DNA of 64,000 bases from Janthinobacterium rivuli (GTDB taxonomy: Bacteria > Pseudomonadota > Gammaproteobacteria > Burkholderiales > Burkholderiaceae_D), in assembly GCF_029690045.1 (NCBI RefSeq), contig NZ_CP121464.1, forward strand, positions 2,232,001-2,296,000, read 5' to 3'. The notes under the pieces are model-generated. The model worked only from the letters and a program-made list of their open reading frames with translations, was not told where the DNA came from and did not search any database. Made by a program: the position numbers and the translations under genes. Of the stretch, positions 33,158 to 42,580 are shown piece by piece; positions within the stretch are counted from its first letter, which is position 1, and each line of letters begins with the position of its first letter.

Positions 33158-33430
33158 ATGCAGCATTCTTTTTACTTTCCCGTGCTGCTGGCCGCGCTGG
33201 CCGCCAGCGGCTGCGCCGCCACGCCGAACCTGGACCGCCAGTTCGGCCACAGCGTCGCGCAGCTGCGCGCGCGGCAAGTGCTGTCGCCGCAGGCGGGCGC
33301 GAACCGCGACCCCGTGGCCGGCATCGACGGCAAGGCCGGCCAGGCCGCCTACGCGGCGTACCAGAAAAGCTTTGCCGCGCCCGCGCCGCAAGGGGCCGCC
33401 TTTACCATCGGTGTCGGAGCGCGTCCGTGA
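33158..33430 (+). CDS. Small Tad-locus lipoprotein (90 residues)
   Basis: A lipoprotein with hydrophobic signal and lipobox (LAASGC at about residues 14-19). The mature part reads LDRQFGHSVAQLRARQVLSP and then a DPVAGIDGKAGQAAYAAYQK segment; similar short proteins with a DPVxGIDGKA core occur in this position in betaproteobacterial Tad loci, though I know of no assigned function. By position, between secretin and TadZ genes, it could be the pilotin or a CpaD substitute. Ribosome-binding site AGGAGCACATC. Confidence 0.8.
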   Translation: MQHSFYFPVLLAALAASGCAATPNLDRQFGHSVAQLRARQVLSPQAGANRDPVAGIDGKAGQAAYAAYQKSFAAPAPQGAAFTIGVGARP

Positions 33431-33467
33431 ACCTGGCACCGTCACCACAGAATCAGCAAGGCATATC

Positions 33468-34628
33468 GTGAAAATCGCCATCCATTCCAGGGATGAAAAA
33501 ACCCTGTCCGAACTGGGACGGTTGCTGCGCAGCCGCAACCGGCTCGACGAGATCAGCGCTGGCGGCGACTCGCTCGAACCGCTGCTGGCGGCGCAGTCGC
33601 TGCCCGACGTGCTGATCTTCGACCGTCCGTCGAACGACGGCGCCGACCTGGCCGCCATCGAGCGCCTCAGCAATCTGCATCCGCGCATGGCCTTCATCGT
33701 GCTGTGCCACCAGCAGGCGCCCGAGTTCCTGCTGCAGGCCATGCGCGCGGGCGTGCGCGACGTGCTGCCGTTTCCCGCCGCGCCGGCCAGCCTGTATGCG
33801 GCGCTCGAACGCATCGAGGAAAAGCTGGAGCGGCGCGAGCATGGCAACGGCAAGGTGCTCGCCTTTATTTCCTGCAAGGGCGGCAGCGGCGCCACCTTCA
33901 TTGCCAGCAACCTCGGTTATGCGCTGGCCGCCGGCGGCCAGCAGCGCGTTGCGCTGATCGACATGAACCTGCATTTTGGCGACGCCTCGCTCTTCGTTTC
34001 CGAGAACAAGCCGCTGGCCACCCTGTCCGACGTCACGCGCGACATCCACCGGCTCGACTCCTCGTTCCTCGGGTCGAGCATGCTGCACATCCTGCCCAAC
34101 TACAGCGTGCTGGCCGCGCCCGAGGATCCGGCCCACGCCAGTGAAGTGGCGCCCGAGCACATCGACGCCATCATCCGGCAAGCCAGGCGCCAGTACGATT
34201 TCATCGTGCTCGACGTGGGCCGCAACCTCGACGCCGTCAGCGTGCGCGCGCTCGACCACGCCGACATGATCTTTCCCGTGCTGCAGGCGACCTTGCCGTA
34301 CATCCGCGACGGCAAGCGCCTGCTGGGCATGTTTCGCTCGCTCGAATACGCGAAGGAAAAGGTGCACATCATCGTCAACCGCCACGACAAGGGCGGCGAA
34401 ATCCGCCTGCGCGACCTGGAAGCGGCGTATGGCACGGCCGTCTACCGCACGGTGCCGAATCACTACGCTTCGGCCGCCGCCTCCGTCAACCAGGGCATGC
34501 CGATTTTGCAGCTCGACAAAGCCAGCCCGATCACCCGCTCGCTGCAGGAGTTCGCCGCCAGCCTGGCCGGCGGCGCGGCCAGCACGGCGCGCCAGGGCTG
34601 GCTGGGCCGTGTTCTGCGGCGCGCCTGA
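33468..34628 (+). CDS. cpaE: Tad pilus localisation ATPase TadZ/CpaE
   Basis: A 386-residue protein with an N-terminal receiver-like domain (about 1-115, without a clear phosphoacceptor set) and a MinD/ParA-type ATPase domain (SCKGGSGATFIASNLGYAL, then RVALIDMNLHFGDASLF). The P-loop is KGGSGAT, lacking the usual second Lys, as in other TadZ proteins. TadZ sets the polar position of the Tad machine. GTG at 33468 was chosen as start: AAGG lies eight bases before it and family homology begins there. Confidence 0.92.
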   Translation: MKIAIHSRDEKTLSELGRLLRSRNRLDEISAGGDSLEPLLAAQSLPDVLIFDRPSNDGADLAAIERLSNLHPRMAFIVLCHQQAPEFLLQAMRAGVRDVLPFPAAPASLYAALERIEEKLERREHGNGKVLAFISCKGGSGATFIASNLGYALAAGGQQRVALIDMNLHFGDASLFVSENKPLATLSDVTRDIHRLDSSFLGSSMLHILPNYSVLAAPEDPAHASEVAPEHIDAIIRQARRQYDFIVLDVGRNLDAVSVRALDHADMIFPVLQATLPYIRDGKRLLGMFRSLEYAKEKVHIIVNRHDKGGEIRLRDLEAAYGTAVYRTVPNHYASAAASVNQGMPILQLDKASPITRSLQEFAASLAGGAASTARQGWLGRVLRRA

Positions 34629-34653
34629 TTCACCTTTTAAACAGGAGCATTTC

Positions 34654-36024
34654 ATGGCTAGTTCCCCCACCGCCGCCTTGTCCATCCGCGAACGGCTCGG
34701 CAGCGCCAAGATCGCCGCGCTCGCGCCGCAACGCGCGGCCGCCATCGACAACCACGGCTACCGCGACCTCAAGCTGCGCATCCATGGACTGCTGCTGGAA
34801 AGAGTCGACCTGGAAAGCATGCAGCGCCTGTCGCAGGAGCGCATCCGCGAAGAATTGCGCGGCCTGGTCGAGCGCCTGCTGGACGAAGAGGCGGTGGTCA
34901 TCAACGACGCCGAGCGCCGGAGCCTGACGCGCGACATCCAGCACGAGATGCTGGGCTTCGGACCGCTCGAAACTTTGCTCTCGGACGCCAGCGTATCGGA
35001 CATCCTCGTCAATGGCCACAAGCAGGTGTATGTGGAACGCGGCGGCCGGCTGGAGCTGACCGACATCTGCTTCGACGATGATGCCCACTTGATGAAGATC
35101 ATCGACAAGATCGTCTCGCGCGTGGGCCGGCGCATCGACGAATCGAGTCCCATGGTCGATGCGCGCCTGCCCGACGGTTCGCGCGTCAATGCCATCATCC
35201 CGCCGCTGGCCATCGACGGCCCCGTGATGTCGATCCGGCGTTTCTCCGTCGATCCGCTGCGCCTGGCCGACCTGGTCGCCTACCGCAGCATGACGGCCGA
35301 GATGGCCGAGGTGCTGCAGGGCCTGGGCAAGGCGAAGATGAACATCCTCATTTCCGGCGGTACGGGCAGCGGCAAGACGACCATGCTCAACGTGATTTCC
35401 GGCTTCATCGGCCATACGGAACGCATCGTCACGGTGGAAGACGCGGCCGAGCTGCAATTGCAGCAGCCGCACGTGGTGCGCCTGGAAACGCGGCCCGCGA
35501 ATATCGAAGGCAAGGGGGAAGTATCGCAGCGCGCGCTGGTGCGCAATGCCCTGCGCATGCGTCCGGACCGCATCATCCTGGGCGAGGTGCGCGGCGCCGA
35601 GGCGCTCGACATGCTGGGCGCGATGAACACGGGCCACGAAGGCTCGATGGCCACCATCCACGCCAATACGCCACGCGACGCCATCACGCGGCTGGAAAAC
35701 ATGATCAGCATGGCGGCCGCCAACCTGCCCAGCAAGGCCATCCGGCAGCAGATCAGCTCGGCCGTGTCGGTGGTGGTGCAAGTGTCGCGCCTGATCGACG
35801 GCAAGCGCAAGGTCACGTCGATCCAGGAAATCACGGGCATGGAAGGAGAGGTCATCACGATGCAGGAAATCTTCAGTTTCAGGCAGACGGGCGTGGCAGA
35901 GGGCGGCGCCGTGGTCGGGCATTTCTCGGCCAGCGGCATCCGCCCGCGCTTCCTCGAACGCCTGAACAGCTTTGGCATCGGCGTCTCGGCCGCCCTGTTC
36001 GAGCCCACGGCGGCGGGGCGCTGA
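34654..36024 (+). CDS. cpaF: Tad secretion ATPase TadA/CpaF
   Basis: A 456-residue hexameric ATPase. N-terminal domain (about 30-130), Walker [11 protein letters not shown], Asp-box VEDAAELQL, Walker B-like [15 protein letters not shown], and the His box [13 protein letters not shown]. It powers Flp pilus assembly with the membrane proteins TadB and TadC, encoded next. Ribosome-binding site AGGAGCATTTC; start well supported. Confidence 0.96.
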   Translation: MASSPTAALSIRERLGSAKIAALAPQRAAAIDNHGYRDLKLRIHGLLLERVDLESMQRLSQERIREELRGLVERLLDEEAVVINDAERRSLTRDIQHEMLGFGPLETLLSDASVSDILVNGHKQVYVERGGRLELTDICFDDDAHLMKIIDKIVSRVGRRIDESSPMVDARLPDGSRVNAIIPPLAIDGPVMSIRRFSVDPLRLADLVAYRSMTAEMAEVLQGLGKAKMNILISGGTGSGKTTMLNVISGFIGHTERIVTVEDAAELQLQQPHVVRLETRPANIEGKGEVSQRALVRNALRMRPDRIILGEVRGAEALDMLGAMNTGHEGSMATIHANTPRDAITRLENMISMAAANLPSKAIRQQISSAVSVVVQVSRLIDGKRKVTSIQEITGMEGEVITMQEIFSFRQTGVAEGGAVVGHFSASGIRPRFLERLNSFGIGVSAALFEPTAAGR

Positions 36025-36029
36025 CCGCC

Positions 36030-36998
36030 ATGCTTTCCTACCTTGTCTATGTGTTCCTTTTCCTGGCCGTCCTGCTGCTGGTGGCGGGCGTCTGGCTGGC
36101 GTGGCAAGCGGCGCGGGGGCCGGGCGCGGCGCGGGTGGCGCGGCGCTTGCAATCCATGTATACGGCCAGCGATGGCGAACAGGCGCTGTCGATCACCAAG
36201 CAGCGCCCGCTGAGCGTCTATCCCTTCCTGCAGGGCGTGCTGGAAGGCTTGCCCGGCGCGCGGCGCGTCGAGCAACTGCTGCTGCAGGCGGGCATGCGCT
36301 GGCTGGTGGCCGGCTTCCTCGGCTATTGCGCACTGGGCGCGACGGTTGGCCTGCTGCTGGCCGGCGCGCTGCCGCTGCCATGGTATGTGCGCCTGGGCCT
36401 GGGCGCGGGCGGCGCCGCGCTGCCGTATCTGCTGGCGCGCCGGGCCAGGAGCCGGCGGCTGGTGCGCATCGAGCAGCAGTTGCCGGACGCGCTTGACCTG
36501 ATGGGCCGCGCCATGCGCGCCGGCCATGCCTTTCCCACCGCGCTGAAAATGGTGGGCGAGGAGATGACGGGGCCGCTGGCCGACGAGTTTCGCGCCGTGT
36601 TCGACGAAGTCAGTTTCGGCGTGGCGATGGCCGATGCGCTGGGCAACCTGGCCGCGCGCGTGCCCAGCACGGACTTGCGCTATTTCGTCATCGCCGTGCT
36701 GATCCAGCGCGAGACGGGCGGCAACCTGACTGAATTGCTGGGCAGCATCAGCGCCATCATCCGCGACCGATTGAAACTGCTGGGCCAAGTGCGCGTGCTG
36801 TCGGCCGAAGGGCGCATGTCGGCCTGGGTGCTGGGCTTGCTGCCGTTTGGCGCGGCGCTGATGATGCACGTGATGAATCCGCAGTTCATTGCCGTGCTGT
36901 ACACGGATGCGGGCGGGCGCAAGATGGTCGGCGTGGCGCTGGGCTTGCTGATGGTTGGCGTGCTCGGCATCCGAAAAATTATCCATATCCGGGTGTGA
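36030..36998 (+). CDS. tadB: Tad inner-membrane protein TadB
   Basis: A 322-residue type II secretion F-domain protein. Membrane segments at about 3-27, 90-115, 118-135 and the C-terminal 270-315; cytoplasmic F-domain at about 150-275 with [19 protein letters not shown] and [20 protein letters not shown], both near-consensus. With TadC it forms the platform that couples the ATPase to pilus assembly. Five bases separate it from the ATPase gene. Confidence 0.94.
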   Translation: MLSYLVYVFLFLAVLLLVAGVWLAWQAARGPGAARVARRLQSMYTASDGEQALSITKQRPLSVYPFLQGVLEGLPGARRVEQLLLQAGMRWLVAGFLGYCALGATVGLLLAGALPLPWYVRLGLGAGGAALPYLLARRARSRRLVRIEQQLPDALDLMGRAMRAGHAFPTALKMVGEEMTGPLADEFRAVFDEVSFGVAMADALGNLAARVPSTDLRYFVIAVLIQRETGGNLTELLGSISAIIRDRLKLLGQVRVLSAEGRMSAWVLGLLPFGAALMMHVMNPQFIAVLYTDAGGRKMVGVALGLLMVGVLGIRKIIHIRV

Positions 36999-37016
36999 CA
37001 TGAAAGAAAAGACACG

Positions 37017-37955
37017 ATGAGCGGCATGAGTGCGGCGCAGTTGGCTTTGCTGGGCCTGCTGTTCCTGATTGTTTTCGCGCTGGCCGTGCTGGTGCTGCGC
37101 CTGTTCGCCGGCAGCGCCGTGCAGGAGCGGCTGCAGGCGCTCGGCGATGCCGCCGCCGGCGACCGCGAGCGCCATGCCAGGCGGCGCTGGGTGGCGCACG
37201 CCGTCAGCCTGACCCGCCCGCTGGCCAGGCTGTCGCTGCCGGACGAGGGCTGGGAACGTTCGCCCATCCGCAGCCGCTTTGTGCATGCAGGCTGGCGCAG
37301 CCAGGCCGCGCCGGCCCTGTTTTATGCGGCCAAGACGGGCCTGTTCGTGGGCTTGCCGCTGCTGCTGTATTTTCTGCTGCGCCAAGGCGGGCACAATATG
37401 CCGTTGTGGCTGCTCGCGGCGGCGGCCCTCGGCTATTACCTGCCCAATGTCTGGCTGTCGCACTGCCTGAAACAGCGTCAGCGCGAAGTGTTCGAAACCT
37501 TTCCCGATGCGCTCGACCTGATGACGGTGTGCGTCGAGGCGGGGTTGGCGATGGATGCGGCGCTGGCGCGCGTGGCGCAGGAAATCGGCCTGAAAAGCGC
37601 GGTCCTGGCCGAAGAGCTGCAACTGGTGACGCTGGAGTTGCGCGCCGGCAGCGCCAAGGACAAGGCCTTGCGCAACCTGGCTCTGCGCACGGGCGTGGAA
37701 GACGTCGATGCGCTGGTGACCTTGCTGATCCAGGCCGAGCGCTTCGGCACGAGCATCGCCGCGTCGCTGCGCGTGCAATCCGACCAGCTGCGCACCAAGC
37801 GGCGTCAGCGCGCCGAAGAAACGGCGGCCAGGATTGCCCTCAAGCTGCTGTTCCCGCTGATCTTTTTCATCTTCCCGTCGCTGATGGTCGTGCTGATGGG
37901 CCCGGCGTTCCTGCAGATTTACCGCGTGCTGCTGCCGGCCATGCGCGGCAATTGA
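37017..37955 (+). CDS. tadC: Tad inner-membrane protein TadC
   Basis: A 312-residue type II secretion F-domain protein, paralogous to TadB. Signatures: [20 protein letters not shown] (residues about 161-180), [40 protein letters not shown]. Membrane segments at the N-terminus, about 95-145 and the C-terminus. Last gene of the locus; a strong terminator follows. TadD (a TPR lipoprotein) would normally come next and is missing. Confidence 0.94.
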   Translation: MSGMSAAQLALLGLLFLIVFALAVLVLRLFAGSAVQERLQALGDAAAGDRERHARRRWVAHAVSLTRPLARLSLPDEGWERSPIRSRFVHAGWRSQAAPALFYAAKTGLFVGLPLLLYFLLRQGGHNMPLWLLAAAALGYYLPNVWLSHCLKQRQREVFETFPDALDLMTVCVEAGLAMDAALARVAQEIGLKSAVLAEELQLVTLELRAGSAKDKALRNLALRTGVEDVDALVTLLIQAERFGTSIAASLRVQSDQLRTKRRQRAEETAARIALKLLFPLIFFIFPSLMVVLMGPAFLQIYRVLLPAMRGN

Positions 37956-37978
37956 AAGATCGCTGAGAGGCGAAAAAA

Positions 37979-38010
37979 AAGCTGCCGGAGTTTCCTCCGG
38001 CAGCTTCTTT
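37979..38010. terminator. Bidirectional terminator between tadC and suhB
   Basis: GCTGCCGGAG (37981-37990), TTTC loop, CTCCGGCAGC (37995-38004): a perfect 10-bp stem, with A8 on the left and TTCTTT on the right. It closes both the Tad operon and the convergent suhB transcript. Confidence 0.92.
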
Positions 38011-38034
38011 ACATCATCAGCCCTTGCCTGGCAA

Positions 38035-38826
38035 TCAGGCGAATGGCGTCAGCAGCGTGATCATCTGGCCAAAGATCTTCGGGCTGGCGGCGATGACGTC
38101 GCCCTTGTACAGGTAGTCCGATTCGCCGCTGAACTCACCGACGATGCCGCCCGATTCCGTGATCATCAGGGCGCCGGCGGCGATATCCCAAGGCTTCAAG
38201 CCTTTTTCGTAGAAGCCGTCCAGGCGGCCGCAAGCGACGTAGGCCAGGTCCAGCGCGGCCGAACCGGCGCGGCGCACGCCCTGGCTGCGTTCGCCCATGA
38301 TCGCGTACATCTTCAGGTATTCGTCCAGCGCGCGGGCGCTGCCGGCCACGTAGCCGGTGCCCAGCAGGGCGTTCGAGATGCGGTCCAGCTTGGTGACGCG
38401 GATGCGTTTTTCGTTCAGGTAGGCGCCAGCGCCCTTGGTGGCCGTGAACAGGTCGTTGCGGACCGGGTCGTAGATAACGGCTTGCGTGACGACGCCGCGA
38501 TGCGCGAGAGCGATCGAGATGCAGTATTGCGGGAAGCCGTGGATAAAGTTGGTGGTGCCATCGATCGGGTCGATGATCCACTGATATTCATTCTCGTCGT
38601 GCGAGTTGGCGGAAGCTCCCGATTCCTCAGCCAGGAACGCGTGGTCCGGGTAGGCTTTGGACAGCACCTCGATGATGGCTTGTTCGGCCGCCTGATCGAC
38701 GTCGGTGACGAAATCGTTATGTTGTTTTTCCGTGACGACGACGCGGTCGAGGTCAAAAGAGGCGCGATTGATGACGGCGGCGCCGCGGCGGGCGGCTTTG
38801 ATCGCCGTGTTGAGCATTGGGTGCAT
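38035..38826 (-). CDS. suhB: Inositol-1-monophosphatase SuhB
   Basis: A 263-residue Mg-dependent phosphatase. Metal-binding motifs: EES (AFLAEESGA), DPIDGTTNF and WDIAAG are all present. SuhB also acts with Nus factors in rRNA antitermination in E. coli. Start ATG 38826 ([15 protein letters not shown]) matches family starts; an upstream in-frame codon at 38847 adds seven residues. The gene is divergent from trmJ, the usual arrangement in betaproteobacteria. Confidence 0.95.
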   Translation of the reverse strand: MHPMLNTAIKAARRGAAVINRASFDLDRVVVTEKQHNDFVTDVDQAAEQAIIEVLSKAYPDHAFLAEESGASANSHDENEYQWIIDPIDGTTNFIHGFPQYCISIALAHRGVVTQAVIYDPVRNDLFTATKGAGAYLNEKRIRVTKLDRISNALLGTGYVAGSARALDEYLKMYAIMGERSQGVRRAGSAALDLAYVACGRLDGFYEKGLKPWDIAAGALMITESGGIVGEFSGESDYLYKGDVIAASPKIFGQMITLLTPFA

Positions 38827-39012
38827 GTGAGCTTCCGTTAAAAGCACGCGACCGCCCAGCGTCGCCTTTCGGCGCCGGTACGATAGAGTGCAAGAATGAA
38901 TTAAAGAGCGGAGCGGTGCCGAAGTGGTTAAAATCCCGGCCTGGAGTCAGCGTTTTGTGACTCCGTTTCCCGAAATTTCCTGTATCGATACCGCGCAATA
39001 GCGCTATTTTAA

Positions 39013-39777
39013 ATGAATCTGCCCGAAATCAACACGTCTCTTTTCAAACGCCTGCGATTTATTCTTGTCGAAACTAGTCGACCTGGCAACATTGGCGGCG
39101 TCGCGCGCGCCATGAAAACGATGGGTTTTTCCGATCTGGTGCTGGTCAATCCCCGTTTTCCCGACGCCTTGACGGATGCGGAAGCGGTGGCCTTCGCCAG
39201 CGGCGCGCAGGATATTTTGTCGGGCGCGCGCATCGTCGGCTCGATCGCTGAGGCGCTCGAAGGCTGCAATTACGCGGCCGCCGTGTCGGCCAGATTGCGC
39301 GAATTCTCGCCGCCCGTCACGGCCCCGCGCGCCATCGCGGCCCAGTTGGCGGCCAGCGAAGAGCTGCACGCGGCCGTCATCTTCGGCAACGAGCGCTTCG
39401 GCTTGCCCAACGAGATCGTCGAGCAGTGCAATGTGCTGATCAACATTCCCGCCAATCCCGAGTATTCTTCGCTGAACCTGTCGCAGGCGGCGCAAGTGGT
39501 GGCTTATGAATGCCGCGTGGCGGCCCTCGGCGATGGGCAAGCCGCCAGTCCCGTCGGTTTCCATGGCGACGCGGCCAGCCTGGCGCAGGTCGACGGCATG
39601 TATGCGCATCTGGAACAGGCGCTGGTCGCCATCGATTTCCTCGACGCCGACAATCCGAAAAAGCTCATGCCGCGCCTGAAACGCCTGTTCTCGCGCACGG
39701 GGCTGGAAACGGAAGAAGTCAACATCCTGCGCGGCATCGCGCGGCATATCCTGGCGGTAGCCAAAAAAGGCCCATGA
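39013..39777 (+). CDS. trmJ: tRNA (cytidine/uridine-2'-O-)-methyltransferase TrmJ
   Basis: A 254-residue SPOUT methyltransferase. TrmJ methylates the ribose of residue 32 in several tRNAs with S-adenosylmethionine. Seen: RFILVETSRPGNIGGVARAM at the N-terminus, AVIFGNERFGLPNEIVEQC and NIPANPEYSSLNLSQAAQVV, which form the knotted SAM site. Divergent from suhB. Its stop overlaps the LysR gene start (ATGA). Confidence 0.95.
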   Translation: MNLPEINTSLFKRLRFILVETSRPGNIGGVARAMKTMGFSDLVLVNPRFPDALTDAEAVAFASGAQDILSGARIVGSIAEALEGCNYAAAVSARLREFSPPVTAPRAIAAQLAASEELHAAVIFGNERFGLPNEIVEQCNVLINIPANPEYSSLNLSQAAQVVAYECRVAALGDGQAASPVGFHGDAASLAQVDGMYAHLEQALVAIDFLDADNPKKLMPRLKRLFSRTGLETEEVNILRGIARHILAVAKKGP

Positions 39778-40676
39778 TAGAGACCCGGCTGCTGCGCCAG
39801 TTCATCGCCGTCGCCGAGGAACTGAACTTTCGCCGCGCGGCCGAACGGCTGCACATGGCGCAGCCGCCGCTGTCGCAGGCGATACTGCGGCTGGAAGACT
39901 TGCTCGGCTACCCTGTATTCGAGCGCACGAACCGCAAGGTTGCCTTGACGCCCGCCGGCAGCACGTTTCTGGCCACGGCGCGCCAGGTGCTGGCCAGCCT
40001 GGAAGAGGGCGTGGCCGCTGCGCGCCGCGTGGCGCAGGGCGTCGAGGGGCACTTGCGGCTGAGTTTCATCCACATCACGCCCTACGCCCACGTGCTCGAT
40101 GCCTTGCGCGCTTTCCGCGCCGCCTCGCCCGCCGTGCAATTCACCTTGCGCGAAGCGTCGACGCAGCAGCAGGTCGAGTGGCTGGAAAAGAACGAGGTCG
40201 ATATCGCCCTGCTGCGCGCACCGGGCCGCAGCACGCCGCTCTTGCGCTTCGAGCGCCTGTCCGGCGAAGACATCGTCGTGGCGCTGCCCTTGAACCACCG
40301 CTGCGCGGGCCAGGCGCGGGTGGACCTGGCGGAGCTGGCCGGTGATGATTTCGTCGCTTCGCCGCGCGAACTGGGCCAGGGTTTCCATGGCCAGCTGGCC
40401 AGCCTGTGCCTGCACGCGGGTTTTGTGCCGCACGTGGCGCAGCAGGCGCGCCGCTTGCAAACGGTGCTGGGACTGGTGGCGGCCGGCTTCGGCGTGGCCC
40501 TGCTGCCGGCCAGCCTGGCGGCATCCAGGCCTGCCGGCGTCGTCATGCTGCCGCTGGCAAGCAGCGCGCCCGAAGCGCTGCGCCAGCTCGACCTGTACAT
40601 GGCGTGGGATCCGCAGCGCACGTCGCCCGTGCGCGAGCGGCTGCTGGCGCAGTTGCGGCTGTCTGCCTCGCATTGA
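39774..40676 (+). CDS. LysR-family transcriptional regulator
   Basis: A 300-residue LTTR. N-terminal winged helix (residues 1-60: LLRQFIAVAEELNFRRAAER, then MAQPPLSQAI as recognition helix) and a periplasmic-binding-like effector domain (about 90-295). The ATG lies in the trmJ stop (ATGA overlap), an unusual co-translation with a tRNA-modification gene. The likely target is the MFS transporter gene 92 bases downstream in the same direction. Effector unknown. Confidence 0.92.
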   Translation: MIETRLLRQFIAVAEELNFRRAAERLHMAQPPLSQAILRLEDLLGYPVFERTNRKVALTPAGSTFLATARQVLASLEEGVAAARRVAQGVEGHLRLSFIHITPYAHVLDALRAFRAASPAVQFTLREASTQQQVEWLEKNEVDIALLRAPGRSTPLLRFERLSGEDIVVALPLNHRCAGQARVDLAELAGDDFVASPRELGQGFHGQLASLCLHAGFVPHVAQQARRLQTVLGLVAAGFGVALLPASLAASRPAGVVMLPLASSAPEALRQLDLYMAWDPQRTSPVRERLLAQLRLSASH

Positions 40677-40767
40677 GACTTGCAAGATCTCATTTCAAGA
40701 TAAATAAGATATTTTACAGATGATGGCCCAGGGGCCAGCATGGCGTTTTTGATTGTCAGGAACTGCC

Positions 40768-41973
40768 ATGTCCACCATGTCCTCGCGCACAGTGCTGCCG
40801 TCCGCCACGCTGCCATTCTCCATTTATCTGCTCTCCCTGTGCAGCTTCGCCTTTGGTTTATCTGAATTCATCGCCGCCGGCCTGCTGTCTCCCATGGCGC
40901 GCGACTTGCACGCCAGCGTGGCGGCGGCCGGCGGCGCCATTGCCGCGTATGCGCTGGGGGCGGCCATCGGTGCGCCGATCCTGACGGCCATGCTGGCGCG
41001 CCGGCCCACGCGCCAGGTGCTGGTGGCCACCATGCTCGTGCTGGCCGTTGGCAGCGTGGCCATGGCGGCGGCGCCTGCACTGGGCGCGCTGCTCGGTGTG
41101 CGCTTTACCGTGGGCCTCGCGCATGGCGTGTTCATGGCCGTCGCCTCGCATGCGGCCACCAGCCTGGTCGACCCGTCGCGCGCAGGAAGAGCGTTGTCCG
41201 TCGTCTGGCTGGGCCTGACCCTGGCGCTGGCCGGCGGCGTTCCGCTGGGGACGTGGCTGGGCGCCGTCTCGTCGTGGCGCTGGGTATTTGCGGCCATCGG
41301 CGTGCTGGCCTTGTGCGGCGGCGCCGGCTTGTGCTGCGCCATGCCCGCCGCGCGCCAGCAGCTTGCCGCCGTATCGGCGCTGGCCAGCCTGCGCGCCATC
41401 TTGCAGCCACCCCTGCTGATGGCGGCCGGCGTGGCTGCGCTGGTCAGCGTGGCTACGTTCAGTTTCTTTACGTATGTGTCGCCCTTCCTGCTGCAGCTGG
41501 GCGGACTCGATGCGGGCTGGCTGGGCGCCGCCATGCTGTGCTTTGGCGCGTGCGCCATCGGCGGCAACCTGCTGGGCGGCTGGTGCGCCGATCGTCCCCA
41601 TGCGCTGCGATCCACCGTGCTGACCCTGGCCGCGCTGGCGCTCAATTTGCTGGGCTTTTATATGTTGCGCGCCCAGCCCCTGGCCATGCTGGCCCTGTGC
41701 GGCACCCTGGGCTTGCTGTTCTTTGCCCTCGTCACCCTGTCGACCATGCGGCTGCTACGCCTGGCGCAGCAGCATTGCCCGGCCAGCGACGCCGTGGCGG
41801 CGGGCTTGAATATCGCCGCCTTCAATGCGGGTACGGCCGTTGGAGGAGCGCTCGGCGGTGCGCTGATCGTCGCCTTTGGCTTGCCCAGCATCGCCATCGG
41901 CGGCGCGCTGGCGGCGCTGCTGGCCGTGCTGCTGCTGTGGTTTCAGTCGCGCAAACTAGACTCTGCGCTCTAG
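40768..41973 (+). CDS. MFS transporter, AraJ/CynX-like drug or sugar efflux type
   Basis: A 401-residue transporter with twelve hydrophobic segments. FAFGLSEFIAAGLLSPMARD in helix 1 is typical of the YdhP/AraJ/NepI efflux group, and the loop 2-3 motif LARRPTRQVLV matches motif A. ATG 40768 follows CAGGAAC; a TTG five codons upstream is possible. The gene lies behind a LysR gene, a usual setting for regulated efflux. Substrate unknown. A terminator overlaps the stop codon. Confidence 0.88.
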   Translation: MSTMSSRTVLPSATLPFSIYLLSLCSFAFGLSEFIAAGLLSPMARDLHASVAAAGGAIAAYALGAAIGAPILTAMLARRPTRQVLVATMLVLAVGSVAMAAAPALGALLGVRFTVGLAHGVFMAVASHAATSLVDPSRAGRALSVVWLGLTLALAGGVPLGTWLGAVSSWRWVFAAIGVLALCGGAGLCCAMPAARQQLAAVSALASLRAILQPPLLMAAGVAALVSVATFSFFTYVSPFLLQLGGLDAGWLGAAMLCFGACAIGGNLLGGWCADRPHALRSTVLTLAALALNLLGFYMLRAQPLAMLALCGTLGLLFFALVTLSTMRLLRLAQQHCPASDAVAAGLNIAAFNAGTAVGGALGGALIVAFGLPSIAIGGALAALLAVLLLWFQSRKLDSAL

Positions 41974-41978
41974 TTTTT
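41953..41978 (+). terminator. Rho-independent terminator overlapping the MFS stop codon
   Basis: AAACTAGA (41953-41960) pairs with TCTAGTTT (41969-41976), loop of eight bases, then T-run to 41978. The stop TAG (41971-41973) is inside the right arm. Confidence 0.75.
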
Positions 41979-42045
41979 GCGTTCAAACGCCCACTGCCTT
42001 TGGCGTACACTGGCCTGCAAAAGGCCGTACAAAACAAGGGGAGAC

Positions 42046-42573
42046 ATGGGGATGCAACGCAGATCGTTTCTGAAACTGGGCTTGCTCGGCGCCGGGGTGC
42101 TGGCCGCCGGCGGCGGCGCCTACCGTCTCGTGCGCGGACCGGCGCCGCCTGGCCGCTTCATGCTTGATGGCGGGGCGCGCGCGGCGCTGGCGGCCATCGT
42201 GCCGGCCATGCTGGGCAGCGCGCTGCCGCAGGAAGCATCCGCGCGTGCCACTGCGCTCGACGGCGCCATCGCTGGCGTGGACACGGCCATTCGTGGCTTG
42301 CCGCTGGCGGCGCAGCAGGAAGTGCAGGATCTGTTTGGCCTGCTGGCGCTGGCGCCCGCGCGGCGTTTCGTCGCCGGCGTGCATGGCGGCTGGCTTGACG
42401 CGGATCCCGCCCAGGTGGCGGCCTTTCTGCAGTCGTGGCGCACGCACCGCCTGGCGACACTGCAGACGGCCTACCTGGCCCTGCACGACCTGATCCTCGG
42501 CGCCTGGTATGCCGATGCCGCCCACTGGGCCGCCATCGGCTATCCGGGACCGCTGCCCGAACTGAGCGCATAA
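42046..42573 (+). CDS. Tat-signal protein, gluconate 2-dehydrogenase subunit 3-like
   Basis: A 175-residue exported protein. The N-terminus MQRRSFLKLGLLGAGVLAAG has a twin-arginine (RRSFLK) signal. The mature part is helical and resembles the small subunit that pairs with membrane-bound GMC flavoprotein dehydrogenases. The catalytic subunit gene starts seven bases downstream. Because the GMC protein has no signal of its own, it may leave the cell as a folded partner of this subunit (hitch-hiking through Tat), as known for gluconate dehydrogenases. AAGGGGAGAC precedes the ATG. Confidence 0.8.
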   Translation: MGMQRRSFLKLGLLGAGVLAAGGGAYRLVRGPAPPGRFMLDGGARAALAAIVPAMLGSALPQEASARATALDGAIAGVDTAIRGLPLAAQQEVQDLFGLLALAPARRFVAGVHGGWLDADPAQVAAFLQSWRTHRLATLQTAYLALHDLILGAWYADAAHWAAIGYPGPLPELSA

Positions 42574-42580
42574 GGCATCC

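Noticed and set aside
31577..33910. A 777-codon open frame on the minus strand
   Set aside because: Shadow of the secretin and TadZ genes, with compositionally biased product and no start signal.
35280..37778. An 832-codon open frame on the minus strand
   Set aside because: Antisense to cpaF, tadB and tadC; Gln/His/Arg-rich and without domains.
38908..38955. Stretch GGAGCGGTGCCGAAGTGG followed by TTAAAATCCCGG, resembling the 5' half of a class II (Ser/Leu) tRNA
   Set aside because: The acceptor and T-arms are not found downstream, there is no anticodon stem of the right form, and CCA-end or TTCGA-type T-loop is missing. Chance or a very decayed remnant.
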